Positions 10,149-19,723 of a DNA stretch of 64,000 nt are shown here, one piece after another. The stretch comes from Streptococcus sanguinis (GTDB taxonomy: Bacteria; Bacillota; Bacilli; Lactobacillales; Streptococcaceae). The DNA is taken from the NCBI RefSeq assembly GCF_013343115.1, contig NZ_CP054570.1, forward strand, positions 2,230,501 to 2,294,500, in the 5' to 3' direction. The notes under the pieces were generated by a model. The model was not told the origin of the DNA and searched no databases. It saw only the letters and a program-made list of their open reading frames with translations. The position numbers were made by a program, and so were the translations under genes. The first letter of the stretch is position 1. Each line of letters begins with the position of its first letter.

Positions 10149-10586
10149 ATGAGAAAGAATGACCGTCATCAGTTAGTCAAAACGATGATTAAGGAGGAAA
10201 AGCTAGGAACGCAAAAGGAGATTCAGGATCGTCTGGAAGCGCAAGGGATTTATGTGACGCAGACTACCCTGTCGCGTGACCTTCGTGAAATTGGCCTGAC
10301 CAAGGTTAAGAAGAAGGGGCTGACTTATTATGTTTTGGCGCATGAGACTGAAGAGATTGATTTTATAGAGTTTTTAGCCAAGCATGTGGAGAGTGTAGCC
10401 AGGGCAGAGTTTAGTCTGGTTCTTCGTACGGGCCTGGGAGAGGCAACAGTGCTGGCCAATGTTGTGGATAACTCGTTTGATAGCCGTATTCTGGGAACCG
10501 TTGCGGGTGCCAATACTCTTTTAGTGGTTTGCCGGGATCAGGCGGCTGCTCAGGAGATTGAAGAGCAAATACAGGAAGTGATGTAA
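10149..10586 (+). CDS. argR: Arginine repressor ArgR
   Basis: Arginine-responsive DNA-binding regulator of arginine synthesis and catabolism, 145 residues. The N-terminal winged helix (about 1-70) contains GTQKEIQDRLEAQG and TQTTLSRDLREIGLTKV. The C-terminal oligomerisation/arginine-binding domain (about 80-145) has the GLGEATVLANVVDN and GTVAGANTLLVVCR segments typical of the family. Streptococci often carry several ArgR paralogues; this is the one between argS and mutS. The 78-nt gap to mutS lacks an obvious terminator, so cotranscription is plausible. Confidence 0.95.
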   Translation: MRKNDRHQLVKTMIKEEKLGTQKEIQDRLEAQGIYVTQTTLSRDLREIGLTKVKKKGLTYYVLAHETEEIDFIEFLAKHVESVARAEFSLVLRTGLGEATVLANVVDNSFDSRILGTVAGANTLLVVCRDQAAAQEIEEQIQEVM

Positions 10587-10664
10587 GAGTCACAGTTTTT
10601 TCAGGAAAAATGGAGAGGTTTGAGACGGATGTCCTGACCTCGTTTGTTTTTAGAAAGGATAGAG

Positions 10665-13214
10665 ATGGCAGTAGAAAAGTTATCGCCAGGCATGCAGCAG
10701 TATTTGGATATCAAAAAGGACTATCCAGATGCTTTCTTGCTCTTTCGGATGGGGGATTTCTATGAGTTGTTTTATGATGATGCGGTCAATGCCGCCCAGA
10801 TTTTAGAGATTTCTCTCACTAGCCGAAATAAAAATGCAGAAAATCCCATTCCCATGGCCGGAGTTCCTTATCATTCGGCACAGCAGTATATTGATGTTTT
10901 GGTCGAGTCAGGCTATAAGGTAGCGATTGCGGAGCAGATGGAAGATCCCAAGGAAGCCAAGGGAGTTGTTAAGCGGGAGGTTGTTCAGGTTATCACTCCG
11001 GGGACGGTGGTGGACTCCAGTAAGCCGGACTCTGCCAATAACTTTCTGGTGGCTCTGGATTACTCAGATGGCCTCTATGGTCTGGCTTATATGGATTTGG
11101 TGACCGGTGAGTTTCAGGTGACCAGTCTAGAGGACTTTGCCTTGGTCTGCGGGGAAATCCGTAATTTGAAGGCTAGGGAAGTGGTGCTGGGCTATGCCTT
11201 GCCAGAAGCTGAAGAGCAGGTCTTGGCTGGGCAGATGAACCTTTTACTGTCCTATGTACAGACGGCCTTGGATGATGTCCAGCTGCTGGGAGAGGAACTG
11301 TCTCCGATGGAACGTCAGGCAGCGGGGAAATTGCTGGAGTATGTGCACCGGACCCAGATGAGGGAGCTCAGCCATTTAAAGAAGGCTCAGCATTATGAAA
11401 TCAAGGACTTTCTGCAAATGGACTATGCCACCAAGGCGAGTCTGGATTTGACAGAAAATGCTCGCTCGGGCAAGAAGCACGGCAGTCTTTATTGGCTGAT
11501 GGACGAGACTAAGACGGCCATGGGCGGCCGCATGCTGCGCTCTTGGATCCAGCGTCCGCTGATTGATGAAGCGCGAATTAGCCAGCGGCAGAATGTCGTC
11601 GAGGTTTTTCTGGATCATTTCTTTGAGCGGAGTGATTTGACGGAGAGCCTCAAGGGAGTCTATGATATCGAGCGGTTGGCTAGTCGGGTGTCTTTTGGCA
11701 AGACCAATCCCAAGGATCTGCTGCAGTTGGCAGCAACATTGGGCAATGTGCCTCAGATTAAGGCTATCTTGCAAGGAATCGGCAGCCCGCATCTAGCTCG
11801 TTTGATTGAGGGTTTGGATCCTATTTCAGAGTTGGCGGGCTTGATTAGCTCGGCCATTTCGCCGGATGCACCCCATATCATCACTGAGGGCAATATCATT
11901 CAGACCGGTTTTGATGAAACCTTGGATCAGTATCGGCTTGTGCTGAGGGAGGGGACTGGATGGATTGCGGAGCTGGAAGTCAAAGAACGTGCTAACAGTG
12001 GCATCAGCAATTTGAAGATTGATTATAATAAAAAAGATGGTTACTATTTCCATGTGACCAATTCTCAGCTGGCTCATGTGCCCAGTCATTTCTTCCGCAA
12101 GGCGACCCTGAAAAATTCGGAGCGTTTCGGAACGGAGGAGCTGGCCCGGATTGAGGGAGAGATGTTGGAGGCGCGTGAAAAATCTGCTAATTTGGAATAC
12201 GAGATTTTCATGCGGATTCGCGAGGAAGCTGGCAAATACATCCAGCGCTTGCAGGCCTTGGCACAAACGCTGGCAGCTGTAGATGTCCTGCAGAGCTTTG
12301 CTGCGGTAGCAGAGCAACTACATTTGGTGCGCCCCGTCTTTACTGCAGAGCGCTGTCTGCAGATTGAAAAAGGTCGGCATGCTGTTGTGGAAAAGGTCAT
12401 GGGTGCCCAAAGCTACATTCCAAATAGTATTCTGCTGGACCAGGAAACGGACATCCAGCTGATTACCGGGCCGAATATGAGCGGGAAATCGACTTATATG
12501 CGCCAGCTGGCTATCATCGTCATTATGGCACAAATGGGCTCTTATGTGCCTGCTCAGTCTGCCAGTCTGCCGCTATTCGATGCGATTTTCACTCGTATCG
12601 GTGCTGCGGATGATTTGGTATCTGGCCAGTCCACCTTTATGGTGGAGATGATGGAGGCCAATCGGGCCATTCGACAGGCCAGCGAGCGTTCGCTCATTCT
12701 CTTTGATGAGCTGGGCCGTGGGACAGCGACTTACGATGGGATGGCGCTGGCTCAGGCTATTATTGAGCATATTCATCATTATACTGGAGCCAAGACCCTC
12801 TTTGCTACCCACTATCATGAGCTGACAGCCTTAGAGAATAGCTTGGAGCATTTGGAAAATGTCCATGTGGCAACATTGGAAAAGGACGGACAGGTGACTT
12901 TCCTGCATAAGATTGAGCCTGGTCCGGCTGACAAGTCGTACGGAATCCATGTGGCGAAGATTGCCGGACTTCCTGAGAAATTACTGGAGCGGGCGGACAA
13001 CATTTTGAGCCATTTGGAGAGTCAGGATACAGGACTAGGCTCAGAGCTTCCTGCTGCATCCAGACCGAAGCAGTCACAAGTGGCGGAGCAGATGTCTCTT
13101 TTCGCAGAAGGAACGGAAAATCCAATCCTGACTGAACTCCGAGACTTGGACATCTACAATATGACTCCCCTGGAAGTCATGGCAGCAGTGGCCGAGCTCA
13201 AGAAGAAGTTGTAA
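10665..13214 (+). CDS. mutS: DNA mismatch repair protein MutS
   Basis: Mismatch-recognising ATPase (HexA in pneumococcus), 849 residues. The mismatch-binding Phe motif [10 protein letters not shown] lies near residues 37-46, Walker [10 protein letters not shown] at 602-610, Walker B region [16 protein letters not shown] near 675, and the C terminus carries the usual helix-turn-helix. ATG 10665 was chosen because AAAGGA lies about six bases before it; an upstream in-frame start at 10644 has no ribosome binding site. MutL is encoded 1.1 kb downstream, separated by two leftward genes. Confidence 0.98.
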   Translation: MAVEKLSPGMQQYLDIKKDYPDAFLLFRMGDFYELFYDDAVNAAQILEISLTSRNKNAENPIPMAGVPYHSAQQYIDVLVESGYKVAIAEQMEDPKEAKGVVKREVVQVITPGTVVDSSKPDSANNFLVALDYSDGLYGLAYMDLVTGEFQVTSLEDFALVCGEIRNLKAREVVLGYALPEAEEQVLAGQMNLLLSYVQTALDDVQLLGEELSPMERQAAGKLLEYVHRTQMRELSHLKKAQHYEIKDFLQMDYATKASLDLTENARSGKKHGSLYWLMDETKTAMGGRMLRSWIQRPLIDEARISQRQNVVEVFLDHFFERSDLTESLKGVYDIERLASRVSFGKTNPKDLLQLAATLGNVPQIKAILQGIGSPHLARLIEGLDPISELAGLISSAISPDAPHIITEGNIIQTGFDETLDQYRLVLREGTGWIAELEVKERANSGISNLKIDYNKKDGYYFHVTNSQLAHVPSHFFRKATLKNSERFGTEELARIEGEMLEAREKSANLEYEIFMRIREEAGKYIQRLQALAQTLAAVDVLQSFAAVAEQLHLVRPVFTAERCLQIEKGRHAVVEKVMGAQSYIPNSILLDQETDIQLITGPNMSGKSTYMRQLAIIVIMAQMGSYVPAQSASLPLFDAIFTRIGAADDLVSGQSTFMVEMMEANRAIRQASERSLILFDELGRGTATYDGMALAQAIIEHIHHYTGAKTLFATHYHELTALENSLEHLENVHVATLEKDGQVTFLHKIEPGPADKSYGIHVAKIAGLPEKLLERADNILSHLESQDTGLGSELPAASRPKQSQVAEQMSLFAEGTENPILTELRDLDIYNMTPLEVMAAVAELKKKL

Positions 13215-13220
13215 AAACAA

Positions 13221-13260
13221 AGAGCAGACTTGCTAATTTCACAAGTCTGCTCTTTTTATT
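13221..13260 (+). terminator. mutS terminator
   Basis: Perfect 12-bp stem AGAGCAGACTTG / CAAGTCTGCTCT with a 9-nt loop followed by TTTTTATTT, immediately after the mutS stop codon. Confidence 0.92.
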
Positions 13261-13262
13261 TC

Positions 13263-13733
13263 TCACGATTTTCTAGACAAACCGCTATTGATTTTTTGAA
13301 TGTTGCGGTAAGTGCGGTAGTAGATGGCACCTGAAATAATTAGATAGATGAGGGTGAATTCCCCGACGGCAGTTAGTGTCAGGCTAAGTATTTTTTCTCT
13401 TGGGAAAAATCCAGCTAGATTAGCCAAAAGTGCAAAGGTCAGAATCATCACACCATAGTGGCTAACGACGGAGCGCAGGATGCTCCAGTCTCTTTGGAAG
13501 AAGCTTCCGCTCCATCTGAAAATAGCTCCCATGATAAACCAGATAAGCAGGCAGTAGAGCATGATGAGGGAAACATGGACATGCTGGCTCAAAAAGAAGT
13601 GGCCGGTAGGAGAGCGAGGGTGCAGCGGTAGATAAGCTGGATTGTAAAAATAAGAAACAATCATGGAGAAGAAGAGACCGATGAAAATCCCTCCAATCCC
13701 TCCGAAAAAGAGTTCTTTAAGACGAGTTTTCAT
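13263..13733 (-). CDS. DUF3021 membrane protein, partner of a LytTR regulator
   Basis: 156-residue protein with four hydrophobic helices (about 8-28, 52-72, 92-111 and 117-139) and short polar ends. Length and pairing with an upstream LytTR gene that it overlaps by 4 bases match the DUF3021 family. In streptococcal LytTR regulatory systems such as BrsRM/HdrRM, the membrane protein holds the cognate LytTR factor inactive. I infer the same inhibitory role here; target genes are not visible. Confidence 0.8.
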   Translation of the reverse strand: MKTRLKELFFGGIGGIFIGLFFSMIVSYFYNPAYLPLHPRSPTGHFFLSQHVHVSLIMLYCLLIWFIMGAIFRWSGSFFQRDWSILRSVVSHYGVMILTFALLANLAGFFPREKILSLTLTAVGEFTLIYLIISGAIYYRTYRNIQKINSGLSRKS

Positions 13734-14170
13734 AATTTCAACCTTTCTTTAATGGATTTGAGATAGCGGCGGGACGAGTAAGTCTGATCGCCGTTTTTCA
13801 GAAATATTTGAATGAGGCCATTTGGAGTCAGCTTGAGATGGCTGATTTGCCGGCTGTTGATAATCTCTGACTGAGAAATCTGCAGGAAATACTCCGGCAG
13901 GACCTGCAGCAATTGATAAAGAGCTTGTTGAGCTCGATAGCTGTCTTTTGCTGTTCGAACCTGAACCTGGCGATTTTCTGTATAGATTCGGTGGATTTCC
14001 TTAGCGTTCAGCAGATAGATTTCGTCTTCTTTCTTGACATGAATCTTGTCTTCTTTGCCTAGATGTTGAGCAAAGTGGACCAATTCCTGAATGCTTTCTG
14101 TCATGAGGCGAGCCTCAATGCTGACGGAGTCTTCGGTGACTTGAGAATCGATTCTTAGCTTAACTTTCAT
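13730..14170 (-). CDS. LytTR-domain transcription factor
   Basis: 146-residue protein without a receiver domain. The C-terminal LytTR DNA-binding fold covers about residues 45-146 (KEDEIYLLNAKEIHRIYTEN, then FLQISQSEIINSRQISHL). It overlaps the DUF3021 gene by 4 bases, so the two are translationally coupled. A pair of 11-bp direct repeats 21 bp apart lies 57-88 bp upstream of its start, the spacing LytTR dimers use, suggesting autoregulation. This pair interrupts the mutS-mutL order and reads against it, so it is probably an accessory module. Confidence 0.88.
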   Translation of the reverse strand: MKVKLRIDSQVTEDSVSIEARLMTESIQELVHFAQHLGKEDKIHVKKEDEIYLLNAKEIHRIYTENRQVQVRTAKDSYRAQQALYQLLQVLPEYFLQISQSEIINSRQISHLKLTPNGLIQIFLKNGDQTYSSRRYLKSIKERLKL

Positions 14171-14226
14171 AACTTCCTCCTTTCACCTTTATTAAACCGC
14201 AACTTGGCAGCGAAAACAAGCCCTTT

Positions 14227-14258
14227 TGTCTATGTGGCAGCTATTTGTGTCTATATGG
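14227..14258 (-). promoter_or_regulatory. Direct repeats upstream of the LytTR gene
   Basis: TGTCTATGTGG at 14227-14237 and TGTCTATATGG at 14248-14258 on the plus strand: 10 of 11 bases identical, start-to-start distance 21 bp, two helical turns. LytTR proteins bind direct repeats of this period. The site lies between the divergent LytTR gene and mutL. Confidence 0.55.
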
Positions 14259-14354
14259 TTTGGCTTGTGAGCAGAGTAGTTGAGAAAAGGTTCCCTTCTG
14301 ATAGAAAGAGCCCAATGTGTTATAATAGATAGCAGAACAAATACGGAGAAAAAG

Positions 14355-16298
14355 ATGTCAAAAATTATCGAACTTCCAGAAATTCTAGCCAATCAGATTG
14401 CGGCCGGTGAAGTCATTGAGCGGCCTAGCAGCGTGGTCAAGGAGCTAGTGGAAAATTCAATTGATGCGGGTGCAAGTCAGATTACCATCGAAATAGAGGA
14501 GGCTGGACTCAAGACTATCCAGGTAACGGATAATGGTGAAGGCATAGACCACGAAGATGTCCCTCTGGCACTTCGCCGCCATGCTACCAGTAAAATCAAG
14601 AAACAAGCGGATCTCTTTCGGATTCGGACACTGGGTTTTCGTGGTGAGGCCATTCCTTCCATTGCTTCTGTTTCGCGTTTCACCATTGAGACAGCGACTG
14701 AAGCCGGCCAGCACGGAACCCTGCTAGTTGCCCAAGGCGGTGAGATTGAAGAGCATGAGCCTACCAGCAGTCCAGTGGGAACGAAAATCAAGATTGAAGA
14801 TCTCTTCTTCAATACTCCAGCCCGGCTCAAGTATATGAAGAGCCAGCAGGCTGAGCTGTCCCATATCGTTGATGTGATTAATCGGCTTAGTCTGGCCCAT
14901 CCGGAAGTGGCTTTCACCCTTATCAGTGACGGCCGCGAAATGACACGGACTGCCGGCAGTGGTAATCTGCGTCAGGCTATTGCAGGAATCTATGGTTTGG
15001 CAACAGCTAAGAAAATGGTGGAAATCTCTGCATCGGATTTGGATTTTGAAGTGAGTGGCTATGTCAGTTTGCCTGAGCTGACTCGTGCGAATCGGAATTA
15101 TATTACCATTCTCATCAACGGCCGCTACATTAAGAATTTCCTGCTCAATCGCGCTATTTTGGACGGCTACGGCAGCAAGCTTATGGTAGGTCGCTTTCCA
15201 CTCGCGGTCATCAATATTCAGATTGACCCCTATCTGGCCGATGTCAATGTCCATCCGACCAAGCAAGAGGTGCGAATTTCTAAAGAGCGGGAACTCATGG
15301 CCTTGATTTCGCAAGCTATTGCAACCAGTCTCAAGGAGCAGGATCTTATCCCGGATGCTTTGGAAAATCTAGCCAAATCAACTGTTAAGCGTGCGACTAA
15401 GCCCGAACAGACCAGCCTCCCGCTGAAAGAAAATCGCCTCTACTACGATAAGGAGCAGAATGACTTCTTCCTCAAGCCACAGGTGGCCGAGCAGCAGCTA
15501 TCCTTCGAAGAATCAGCGGAGCCTATTCATGAAGCGACAAATGAAAAAGCAGAGCCACAACCAACTTCGGTCAAATTTGCAGAGAGAAAGCCAGTTAGCT
15601 ATGACCAACTAGACCATCCAGAGCTTGATCAGGTCAGTCTGGAGCGGGCTGTGGATAAGTTGGAGCAGGAAGAGAAGTCAAGCTTCCCAGAGTTAGAATA
15701 TTTCGGCCAGATGCATGGCACTTATCTCTTTGCTCAGGGCAAGGGTGGTCTTTACATTATTGACCAGCATGCTGCCCAGGAGCGGGTCAAGTATGAGTAT
15801 TATCGGGAGAAGATTGGAGATGTGGACAATAGCCAGCAGCAGCTCTTAGTGCCCTATATCTTTGAATTTCCAGCGGACGATATACTGCGGATCAAGCAGC
15901 GGATGGAGCTGTTAGAAGATGCTGGCATCTTTTTAGAGGAGTACGGAGCCAATCAGTTTATCCTCCGTGAGCATCCCATTTGGTTCAAGGAAGAGGAGAT
16001 TGAAGCAGGTATCTATGAGATGTGTGATATGCTTCTCCTGACCAAGGAAGTTTCTATCAAGAAATATCGAGCAGAGCTGGCCATTATGATGAGCTGCAAA
16101 CGCTCCATCAAGGCCAATCACAGTCTGGATGACTACTCTGCGCGTGACTTGCTCTTTCAGCTGTCCCAGTGTGACAATCCTTACAACTGCCCACACGGCC
16201 GACCGGTCTTAGTCAATTTTACCAAGTCGGATATGGAAAAAATGTTTCGCCGCATTCAGGAAAATCATACTAGCCTGCGGGAGTTGGGGAAATACTAA
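14355..16298 (+). CDS. mutL: DNA mismatch repair protein MutL
   Basis: GHKL ATPase that couples MutS mismatch recognition to repair (HexB in pneumococcus), 647 residues. The ATPase motifs are [11 protein letters not shown] near residue 36, DNGEGI near 62 and TLGFRGEA near 95, with the transducer domain to about 330. A Gln/Glu-rich linker and the C-terminal dimerisation domain ([12 protein letters not shown] onward) follow. ATG 14355 follows GGAGAAAAAG. An extended -10 TG-T-TATAAT lies about 30 bp upstream. Confidence 0.98.
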   Translation: MSKIIELPEILANQIAAGEVIERPSSVVKELVENSIDAGASQITIEIEEAGLKTIQVTDNGEGIDHEDVPLALRRHATSKIKKQADLFRIRTLGFRGEAIPSIASVSRFTIETATEAGQHGTLLVAQGGEIEEHEPTSSPVGTKIKIEDLFFNTPARLKYMKSQQAELSHIVDVINRLSLAHPEVAFTLISDGREMTRTAGSGNLRQAIAGIYGLATAKKMVEISASDLDFEVSGYVSLPELTRANRNYITILINGRYIKNFLLNRAILDGYGSKLMVGRFPLAVINIQIDPYLADVNVHPTKQEVRISKERELMALISQAIATSLKEQDLIPDALENLAKSTVKRATKPEQTSLPLKENRLYYDKEQNDFFLKPQVAEQQLSFEESAEPIHEATNEKAEPQPTSVKFAERKPVSYDQLDHPELDQVSLERAVDKLEQEEKSSFPELEYFGQMHGTYLFAQGKGGLYIIDQHAAQERVKYEYYREKIGDVDNSQQQLLVPYIFEFPADDILRIKQRMELLEDAGIFLEEYGANQFILREHPIWFKEEEIEAGIYEMCDMLLLTKEVSIKKYRAELAIMMSCKRSIKANHSLDDYSARDLLFQLSQCDNPYNCPHGRPVLVNFTKSDMEKMFRRIQENHTSLRELGKY

Positions 16299-16313
16299 AC
16301 TCTATAGAAGATC

Positions 16314-16346
16314 AAACAGCCCTAGTCATAGAACTAGAGCTGTTTT
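16314..16346. terminator. Bidirectional terminator between mutL and the RDD gene
   Basis: AAACAGC...CTAGT / ACTAG...GCTGTTTT hairpin. Its right arm also encodes the last codons (SKQL-stop) of the convergent RDD-family gene, so a single structure ends both transcripts. Confidence 0.8.
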
Positions 16347-16855
16347 GAATTTTTGAGCTGAACTTGCGTTCCAGCAAGCAAATCAGCTGGATGGCGTTTG
16401 TCCTTGCGAAGTAGTCCCATCAGCAGAAAGATCAAGAAGAGAATACCTGCTGAAGTTGACAAGATAATTGACAGGGTATCTGCTTGATAAGCATTACGGA
16501 TAGCTCCCATATGTCCCAGTTGCCAAGGGAAAAACTTGATAGCAGAGCGCAAAAGGCTGTGGGAAAGTCTCCTATGTTTGTAAACCAACTGTAAACCTGC
16601 CCAACGCTTGCCAAAACTTCCTTTTCTATAGTCTAGCCAAGCAAAGATGATAGTTAGAGGCAGGACGGAGCTAGAAAAAGCCAGAAGTTGGCTCTGAGCT
16701 TCAGTGAATGCAGGAATGCCTCCTAGAACCAGATTGTAAAAGCCCATAGCCAGTAAAAAAAGAGCAATGAGATAGCCCAAGATGAAGAGCCAGTCTCCAA
16801 GCAGCTCTTTCAGACGCGTTTTGACAGGTATGGGATTGTCAGTTTTTAGTTTCAT
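16334..16855 (-). CDS. RDD-family membrane protein
   Basis: 173 residues from the ATG at 16855, which is used because longer starts lie deep inside the upstream regulator gene. Three or more hydrophobic segments (about 20-42, 52-72, 120-140) and the RDD-type signature [18 protein letters not shown] near residues 72-90 are visible. The RDD fold is found in small transporters and membrane proteins of unknown role. It overlaps the end of the XRE regulator by 17 bases, so the two form one operon, presumably a regulator with a membrane partner. Confidence 0.75.
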   Translation of the reverse strand: MKLKTDNPIPVKTRLKELLGDWLFILGYLIALFLLAMGFYNLVLGGIPAFTEAQSQLLAFSSSVLPLTIIFAWLDYRKGSFGKRWAGLQLVYKHRRLSHSLLRSAIKFFPWQLGHMGAIRNAYQADTLSIILSTSAGILFLIFLLMGLLRKDKRHPADLLAGTQVQLKNSKQL

Positions 16856-17348
16856 CTTGAGCACCTTCTTTCTTAGAATCCTCATCAAGGCCTATAACCT
16901 TGTCCAAATACTTTTTCTTAATCTTTAGCGCCTTGTTAATAGCCATTGTGGATGCGATTAAGAGGAAGAAGGTCAACCAGACTAGAGCAGTGAATTTTGC
17001 TGGAAAGCTAGAACCTGCGAAAAAGAGAAAAATAGCCAAGGCTGATACAAAAATATACAGAACCTGCCAGAAGCCATAAGATTTCACTTCTTTGTAGTAG
17101 CGATCTTTTTCATCTTCCGAGAGGACGGGTTTTATTTCCGGCTTGTTGCTGTCTTCTAAAAGCAGATAATCTGTCGTCACTTGGAAAATCTTGCTCAGCT
17201 CTACAATTTTTTCGAGTTCTGGCAGCGCTTGGCCAGACTCCCACTTGGAAATGCTCTGGCGAGAGACATTGATTTGTTCAGCTAGCTTTTCTTGTGACCA
17301 GCCTTTTTCTTTTCTTAGTTCAAATAATTTATCAGCGAGTTTCATCAT
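16839..17348 (-). CDS. XRE-family regulator with C-terminal membrane helices
   Basis: 169 residues. The N-terminal helix-turn-helix (about 5-60: [33 protein letters not shown]) is followed by a charged linker and two hydrophobic segments (about 95-115 and 120-138), then a charged tail. Such membrane-anchored XRE proteins are common in streptococci and targets are usually unknown. The start may be the first or second Met (17348 or 17345). It diverges from ruvA. Confidence 0.85.
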   Translation of the reverse strand: MMKLADKLFELRKEKGWSQEKLAEQINVSRQSISKWESGQALPELEKIVELSKIFQVTTDYLLLEDSNKPEIKPVLSEDEKDRYYKEVKSYGFWQVLYIFVSALAIFLFFAGSSFPAKFTALVWLTFFLLIASTMAINKALKIKKKYLDKVIGLDEDSKKEGAQDETKN

Positions 17349-17514
17349 CGCAGCCTCCTTTTCTTTGCTAACTCTATCCTAACAGCTTTTAGTTATCTTG
17401 AGAATACAGCTTCCTGTACATTTTGTCAACCGCTGGTTGCACTTCTGTTTGCAGTTTCCAGGCAGAAAATATGATATACTAGATAGGCAAAATGATACAA
17501 AAAGAAGGAAGATT

Positions 17515-18105
17515 ATGTACGAATATTTTAAAGGAATCATCAGTAAAATAACAGCCAAATACATCGTATTGGAAGTCAACTCTATCGGCTATATTCTTCA
17601 TGTGGCCAACCCTTATGCTTACTCAGGGCAGCTTCATCAGGAAGCTAAGGTCTATGTGCACCAGGTGGTGAGAGAAGATGCGGAGCTCCTTTACGGCTTT
17701 GCGACTGAGGAGGAGAAGCAACTCTTTCTCAGCTTGATTTCAGTCTCAGGTATTGGGCCAGTGTCTGCCCTGGCTATTATTGCGGCGGATGATAATGCTG
17801 GCTTAGTGCAAGCCATTGAGCAGAAAAACATCACCTACCTGACCAAGTTTCCTAAGATTGGTAAGAAAACAGCCCAGCAGATGGTGCTGGACTTAGAAGG
17901 CAAGGTAGTGGCGGCGGATGGTCTGGCAGAAAGCAAGGCACCCGTCCAGACTGTGGATAATCAGGAGCTGGAAGAAGCTATGGAAGCCATGCTGGCTCTG
18001 GGGTACAAGGCTGCTGAACTTAAGAAAATCAAGAAATTCTTTGAGGGAACGACGGATACAGCAGAAAACTATATCAAGTCAGCTCTCAAGATGTTGGTGA
18101 AATAG
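17515..18105 (+). CDS. ruvA: Holliday junction branch migration protein RuvA
   Basis: Tetrameric junction-binding subunit of RuvAB, 196 residues. Domain I (OB fold, 1-62) begins [25 protein letters not shown]. Domain II carries helix-hairpin-helix motifs [16 protein letters not shown] (about 70-85) and [19 protein letters not shown] (about 105-123), and domain III (about 150-196) binds RuvB. A -10 TATACT at 17474-17479 and the SD AAGAAGGAAG precede it. tag follows after 9 nt. ruvB is not in the window. Confidence 0.97.
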   Translation: MYEYFKGIISKITAKYIVLEVNSIGYILHVANPYAYSGQLHQEAKVYVHQVVREDAELLYGFATEEEKQLFLSLISVSGIGPVSALAIIAADDNAGLVQAIEQKNITYLTKFPKIGKKTAQQMVLDLEGKVVAADGLAESKAPVQTVDNQELEEAMEAMLALGYKAAELKKIKKFFEGTTDTAENYIKSALKMLVK

Positions 18106-18114
18106 GAGAAAGCT

Positions 18115-18687
18115 ATGACCAAACGCTGCGGCTGGGTAAAAATGAACAACCCCTTGTATGTGGCCTATCATGATGAGGAGTGGGGCGAGCCCCTTCACGA
18201 TGATCAGAAGTTATTTGAATTGCTCTGCATGGAGACCTATCAGGCTGGACTTTCTTGGGAGACCATTCTGAATAAACGTCAGGCTTTTCGGGAAGCTTTT
18301 CATTTCTATGATGCCCAGAAAATTGCTCAGATGACAGATGCAGATCTGGATGGTTTGTTGGATAATCCCAACATTATCCGTAACAAGATGAAGATTTATG
18401 CAACTAGGGCTAATGCCCAAGCTTTTTTGGCTGTTCAAAAGCAGTTTGGCTCTTTTAGTGACTATATCTGGTCTTTTGTAGACTTCAAAACGATTGACAA
18501 TGAAATTTTGGACTACAAGGAAGCGCCAGCTAAGACAGAGCTGTCAGAAACCATGTCTAAAGCGATGAAAAAGCAAGGATTCAAATTTGTCGGTCCTGTT
18601 TGTGTCTATTCATTCCTAGAAGCAGCTGGCCTTATCAATGACCATGAAAATGATTGTGATTTCAATCCACATAAAAATACCGTTTGA
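18115..18687 (+). CDS. tag: 3-methyladenine DNA glycosylase I
   Basis: Removes 3-methyladenine from alkylated DNA, 190 residues, the standard Tag length. It starts with KRCGWVKMNNPLYVAYHDEEWG, which holds the first Cys and His of the Tag zinc site; the second pair is near the C terminus in NDHENDCDF. The helix-hairpin-helix base-flipping region is ETYQAGLSWETILNKRQAFREAF, near residues 40-62. It shares an operon with ruvA. Confidence 0.96.
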   Translation: MTKRCGWVKMNNPLYVAYHDEEWGEPLHDDQKLFELLCMETYQAGLSWETILNKRQAFREAFHFYDAQKIAQMTDADLDGLLDNPNIIRNKMKIYATRANAQAFLAVQKQFGSFSDYIWSFVDFKTIDNEILDYKEAPAKTELSETMSKAMKKQGFKFVGPVCVYSFLEAAGLINDHENDCDFNPHKNTV

Positions 18688-18710
18688 GAAAGACTCTCAG
18701 CGGTATTTTT
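18673..18710. terminator. Bidirectional terminator between tag and rgg
   Basis: AAAAATACCG / CGGTATTTTT, 10-bp perfect stem with an 18-nt loop that holds the rgg stop codon. It serves the convergent tag and rgg genes and marks the left edge of the bacteriocin island. Confidence 0.88.
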
Positions 18711-19545
18711 CAATTTCTTCTTTTAGCGATTTTACTAGCTCTTTTTCATCGGCAAGTTGTAGTAGGGCAATCCCTTTTTTTATTAATTCGTTATCATTTT
18801 TGCAAATTCCAAGTCGAATCTGTGAAAGTCCCAGGGAATCATAACGTTTTTCTTTTTTTGACAAATCGTAAATGTACTTAGTAATTTCAGCGCATTCTCT
18901 CTTTAATCCATTATAAAGATAGATGGTAGAAAGGTTGACTAAGAGTCCGATTTGTACATTATTCCCATAGCGAAATGATTTGTATTTTTTTATGCTATTT
19001 AAAATCTTTTGGGTAAATTGTTTGATATTTTCTAAAGGGAAGAAATAAAGGATAGTAGAAAGAAGTCGAAAATCACTTTCATACCAAGTGTCCTGTTTCT
19101 CTAAATACGCCCAAATTTTATTGGTAGTAGCATTAATTTCTTTTGTCTCAGAAATTCCATTTTGTCTCAGATGAATAGTAATATTGATGCTATCTAAAGC
19201 ATGTTTAATCGGAATATCGGAATGTTTATATAGATATGCCTCGCATTCTCTCTTTAATCGTAACAAGCTTTTCGTCCCTACAATAGACTCACCTTGGTTA
19301 TAAAGAGAATTTAAAATTTTTTGTCTCTGACTAGGTTGATAATAATCACAAATGTATTTAAATTCTTCTAGTGTCATATCTATCTGGCGAAGTAAAAAAA
19401 TCATGGTATCGAACTTTGGCACAACTTGCCCGCTTTCAATTCGTGCCAAAGTTGAGCGAGCTAAAAAATCTCCACAAATTTCTTCTTGAGTCAACCCTTT
19501 TGATTTCCTAATTTCTTTATAGATTTTTCCATAATCCCAACGCAT
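18697..19545 (-). CDS. rgg: Rgg-family quorum-sensing regulator
   Basis: 282-residue RRNPP-type regulator of the Rgg/MutR/GadR branch. The N-terminal XRE helix-turn-helix covers about residues 6-60 (YKEIRKSKGLTQEEICGD, then ARSTLARIESGQVVPKFDTM). The rest is an all-helical repeat domain that in this family binds re-imported short hydrophobic peptides. It diverges from a 29-residue peptide gene with 88 bp between them, the classical rgg/pheromone layout. The overlapping minus-strand promoter is TTGCTC-17-TATACT (plus-strand 19603-19631). It is AT-rich like the bacteriocin genes beside it. Its likely target is the bacteriocin operon. Confidence 0.9.
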   Translation of the reverse strand: MRWDYGKIYKEIRKSKGLTQEEICGDFLARSTLARIESGQVVPKFDTMIFLLRQIDMTLEEFKYICDYYQPSQRQKILNSLYNQGESIVGTKSLLRLKRECEAYLYKHSDIPIKHALDSINITIHLRQNGISETKEINATTNKIWAYLEKQDTWYESDFRLLSTILYFFPLENIKQFTQKILNSIKKYKSFRYGNNVQIGLLVNLSTIYLYNGLKRECAEITKYIYDLSKKEKRYDSLGLSQIRLGICKNDNELIKKGIALLQLADEKELVKSLKEEIEKYR

Positions 19546-19559
19546 AAGAACTCCTTTTT

Positions 19560-19610
19560 AAAATGTTACTAAAAGCTACATTTTGAAAAAATATTTTAAA
19601 ATAGTATATC
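19560..19610 (+). promoter_or_regulatory. Pheromone-peptide promoter and candidate Rgg operator
   Basis: TTGAAA at 19583-19588, 16-bp spacer, TATATC at 19605-19610. A 25-bp dyad with arms AAAATGT (19560-19566) and ACATTTT (19578-19584), extended by a further matching CT/AG pair inward, touches the -35 element. Position and symmetry fit an Rgg-type activator site just upstream of a pheromone promoter. Confidence 0.6.
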
Positions 19611-19633
19611 ATGAAATAAAAAGGAGAGCAAAT

Positions 19634-19723
19634 GTGAAAAAAATAGTGTACAATTTAATTTTACTGGCAGTAATGTCAATAATTACTACAAGTGTATTTC
19701 CATGGTGGTGGTCATGGTGGTAA
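19634..19723 (+). CDS. Pheromone-like short peptide with a Trp-rich C terminus
   Basis: 29-residue open frame starting at GTG 19634, preceded by AAGGAG (19621-19626) at 7 nt spacing. It has a Lys-Lys start, a hydrophobic core and the C-terminal sequence VFPWWWSWW. Size, hydrophobicity and divergent position next to rgg match SHP/ComS-type pheromone precursors, whose C-terminal 7-9 residues are the active signal after export and re-import by the oligopeptide permease. Tryptophan pairs are known in the XIP (ComS) pheromones, and a Trp-x-Trp motif in the pneumococcal RtgS; WSW is present here. No terminator is visible before the bacteriocin gene, so the peptide probably leads that operon. Confidence 0.82.
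   Translation: MKKIVYNLILLAVMSIITTSVFPWWWSWW

Noticed and set aside
17518..17525. Exact SigX-box sequence TACGAATA
   Set aside because: It lies inside the first codons of ruvA (M-Y-E-Y) downstream of the start codon, with no T-rich upstream element, so it is probably a codon coincidence.
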